DNA of 64,000 nucleotides from Streptomyces ficellus (GTDB lineage Bacteria; Actinomycetota; Actinomycetes; Streptomycetales; Streptomycetaceae), in NCBI RefSeq assembly GCF_030406405.1, contig NZ_JAUEPL010000010.1, positions 1 through 64,000 of the forward strand. Reading direction: 5' to 3'. Under the pieces are notes generated by a model. The model ran no database searches. It worked only from the letters and a program-made list of their open reading frames with translations, and had not been told where the DNA came from. Positions within the stretch are counted from its first letter, which is position 1, and every line of letters starts with the position of its first letter. The translations under genes were made by a program, and so were the position numbers. This document shows, one piece after another, positions 63,119 through 64,000 of this stretch.

Positions 63119-64000
63119 ATGCTGAAGCGGAAGCTGGTTTTCTATCGCTGGACCTCTGTTGCTGGCCGGGCCAGCTTCGCACCCTCGGCCGTGGCGGAGC
63201 GGCTAGCCCGGGAAATTGCTGCGGACAGTGCCTACCAAATGATTGACAAGGACGGCGTGATCACCGCTGTGGAGGTGGTGGACGCGGGGGATGAAAGGGA
63301 GCCGACGAAGTTTCGAGTCCTGGCCTTGCGGGGTCACGAGGACCGGCCCTTCAAGTGGGATCCGCATGCCTCGATCGGTCCCATCTCGCTACTGGAAAAC
63401 GAGTACCCGGCGGACGCCACTCACGTCTCCATCTGGCCTGATGGGTACTGTGCTCACGATATGGGTAGGTATAGTCCGAGGGTGTCGCGGTTGGCGTTCT
63501 TTCTGCGTCAAAAAATGCAGGAATATGTGAATTTTGATCCCTTGTTTAACGAAGATGCTTTTCGCAAGCTGGATGAGATGAAGGGGCAGTTCCGGTCATT
63601 CGACCTAGCGATGACTAAGCCGGAGTACTCGACACGCGACCGAGGGACGTTCGGCAAGTTGTGGCCGGCGGTTGCAGGTGAGGAACTGCCGTCGGTGCGA
63701 GTCAGTCTAGGGATGGGCCGCTATGGGCCGAAGGATAGGTATATAGATCAGCATTTGGAGGATGAGCTTTTGGAGCTGGCGGCGAGGGCCAGTGACCTTC
63801 TGACGGGCATGGTGGTGCGTGGGCGAAGCAGTCGGACCAACCGGGTGGAGGAGGTCAACCTGTTGACCGAGCGGCTCAGTGTGGAGGTCGAGCTGCCTCA
63901 ACGGGCTGACATTCCTTCGGCTCCACGTGTGGAATCCGTGTTTCACGAGCTTGAGCAAGCGTACAAAGACTTCAAGCGGCGAGGTGTCTTCGAGACGACA
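63119..64000 (+). CDS. Unknown protein, 3' end outside window, probably foreign
   Basis: An uninterrupted frame of 294 codons from ATG 63119 (MLKRKLVFYRWTSVAGRASF) to the window edge. It contains no membrane helix or signal and has many charged residues with features such as FKWDPHASIGPISLLENEYP, DPLFNEDAFRKLDEMKGQF and KDRYIDQHLEDELLELAARA, ending YKDFKRRGVFETT. Codons ending in A or T (GTT, TTT, AAT, GAT, CTA) are common, unlike all other genes here, which indicates recent transfer. GGAGAG lies immediately before the ATG. I do not recognise the family; a place in an integrated element suggests an accessory or defence role. Confidence 0.75.
   Translation, partial: MLKRKLVFYRWTSVAGRASFAPSAVAERLAREIAADSAYQMIDKDGVITAVEVVDAGDEREPTKFRVLALRGHEDRPFKWDPHASIGPISLLENEYPADATHVSIWPDGYCAHDMGRYSPRVSRLAFFLRQKMQEYVNFDPLFNEDAFRKLDEMKGQFRSFDLAMTKPEYSTRDRGTFGKLWPAVAGEELPSVRVSLGMGRYGPKDRYIDQHLEDELLELAARASDLLTGMVVRGRSSRTNRVEEVNLLTERLSVEVELPQRADIPSAPRVESVFHELEQAYKDFKRRGVFETT

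Overview
The window reads as Streptomyces or a very close actinomycete. Base composition is very GC-rich with G or C in almost all third codon positions. There are many ATGA/GTGA start-stop overlaps, DmdR/IdeR-type iron boxes, lineage-typical families (SCO5918-like, PspAB, EACC1), and two rare TTA leucine codons in one gene. No rRNA, CRISPR array or complete tRNA gene was found.

Region 1 (1-8.2 kb) is a mixed block. It holds the end of a Ser/Thr kinase lying antisense to what looks like a Rieske (QcrA) remnant, a DUF72 protein, and a secreted protein-arginine deiminase. A molybdate transport set follows: ModA lipoprotein, a fused ModB-ModC protein with a long His/Pro-rich linker, and an HTH-TOBE regulator. 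A YnfA-type membrane protein is read divergently. Region 2 (8.4-21.3 kb) is an iron-acquisition locus with two iron boxes. It encodes siderophore uptake (ATPase, binding lipoprotein, FhuB-like double permease whose start appears frameshifted), an MFS exporter, and a five-gene NRPS-independent siderophore operon (two IucA/IucC synthetases, PLP decarboxylase, acetyltransferase, N-monooxygenase). The gene set fits a citrate-bis-hydroxamate better than desferrioxamine.

Region 3 (21.4-31.2 kb) holds a GvpU-like protein, a DUF1360 protein, a large secreted subtilase, an HD protein, an unusual acyltransferase-aminotransferase fusion translationally coupled to a CdsA paralogue, HtpX and PspAB. Region 4 (31.2-41.3 kb) is a heat-shock block on the minus strand (dnaK-grpE-cbpA-cbpM-clpB, then an extra J-domain protein and two small proteins) with a divergent hsp20. 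Four of the five chaperone-operon proteins carry clear in-frame short-repeat expansions, and the fifth (CbpA) has a more ordinary Gly/Asp-rich linker. Region 5 (40-57.7 kb) is a general-stress and cold-shock region. It contains two near-identical cold-shock units with conserved leaders and terminators, a MerR protein, ferritin-like and hemerythrin proteins, small membrane proteins, an orphan KdpF pair, His-rich metal-linked proteins (DUF4396, DUF305, DUF6153), a DEAD-box helicase, a SpoIIE phosphatase and PRC-barrel and CBS proteins.

Region 6 (57.8-64 kb) is the most unusual. An EACC1-caspase pair (a predicted biological-conflict or programmed-death system, with TTA codons) is followed by a decayed CHAT-protease module with frameshifts, a nonsense codon and a STAS remnant. 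A CPBP protease follows. Then comes a 3' fragment of a tRNA-Gly gene with its terminator, which looks like the attachment site of an integrated element. To its right is a lower-GC gene of unknown function that runs off the window.
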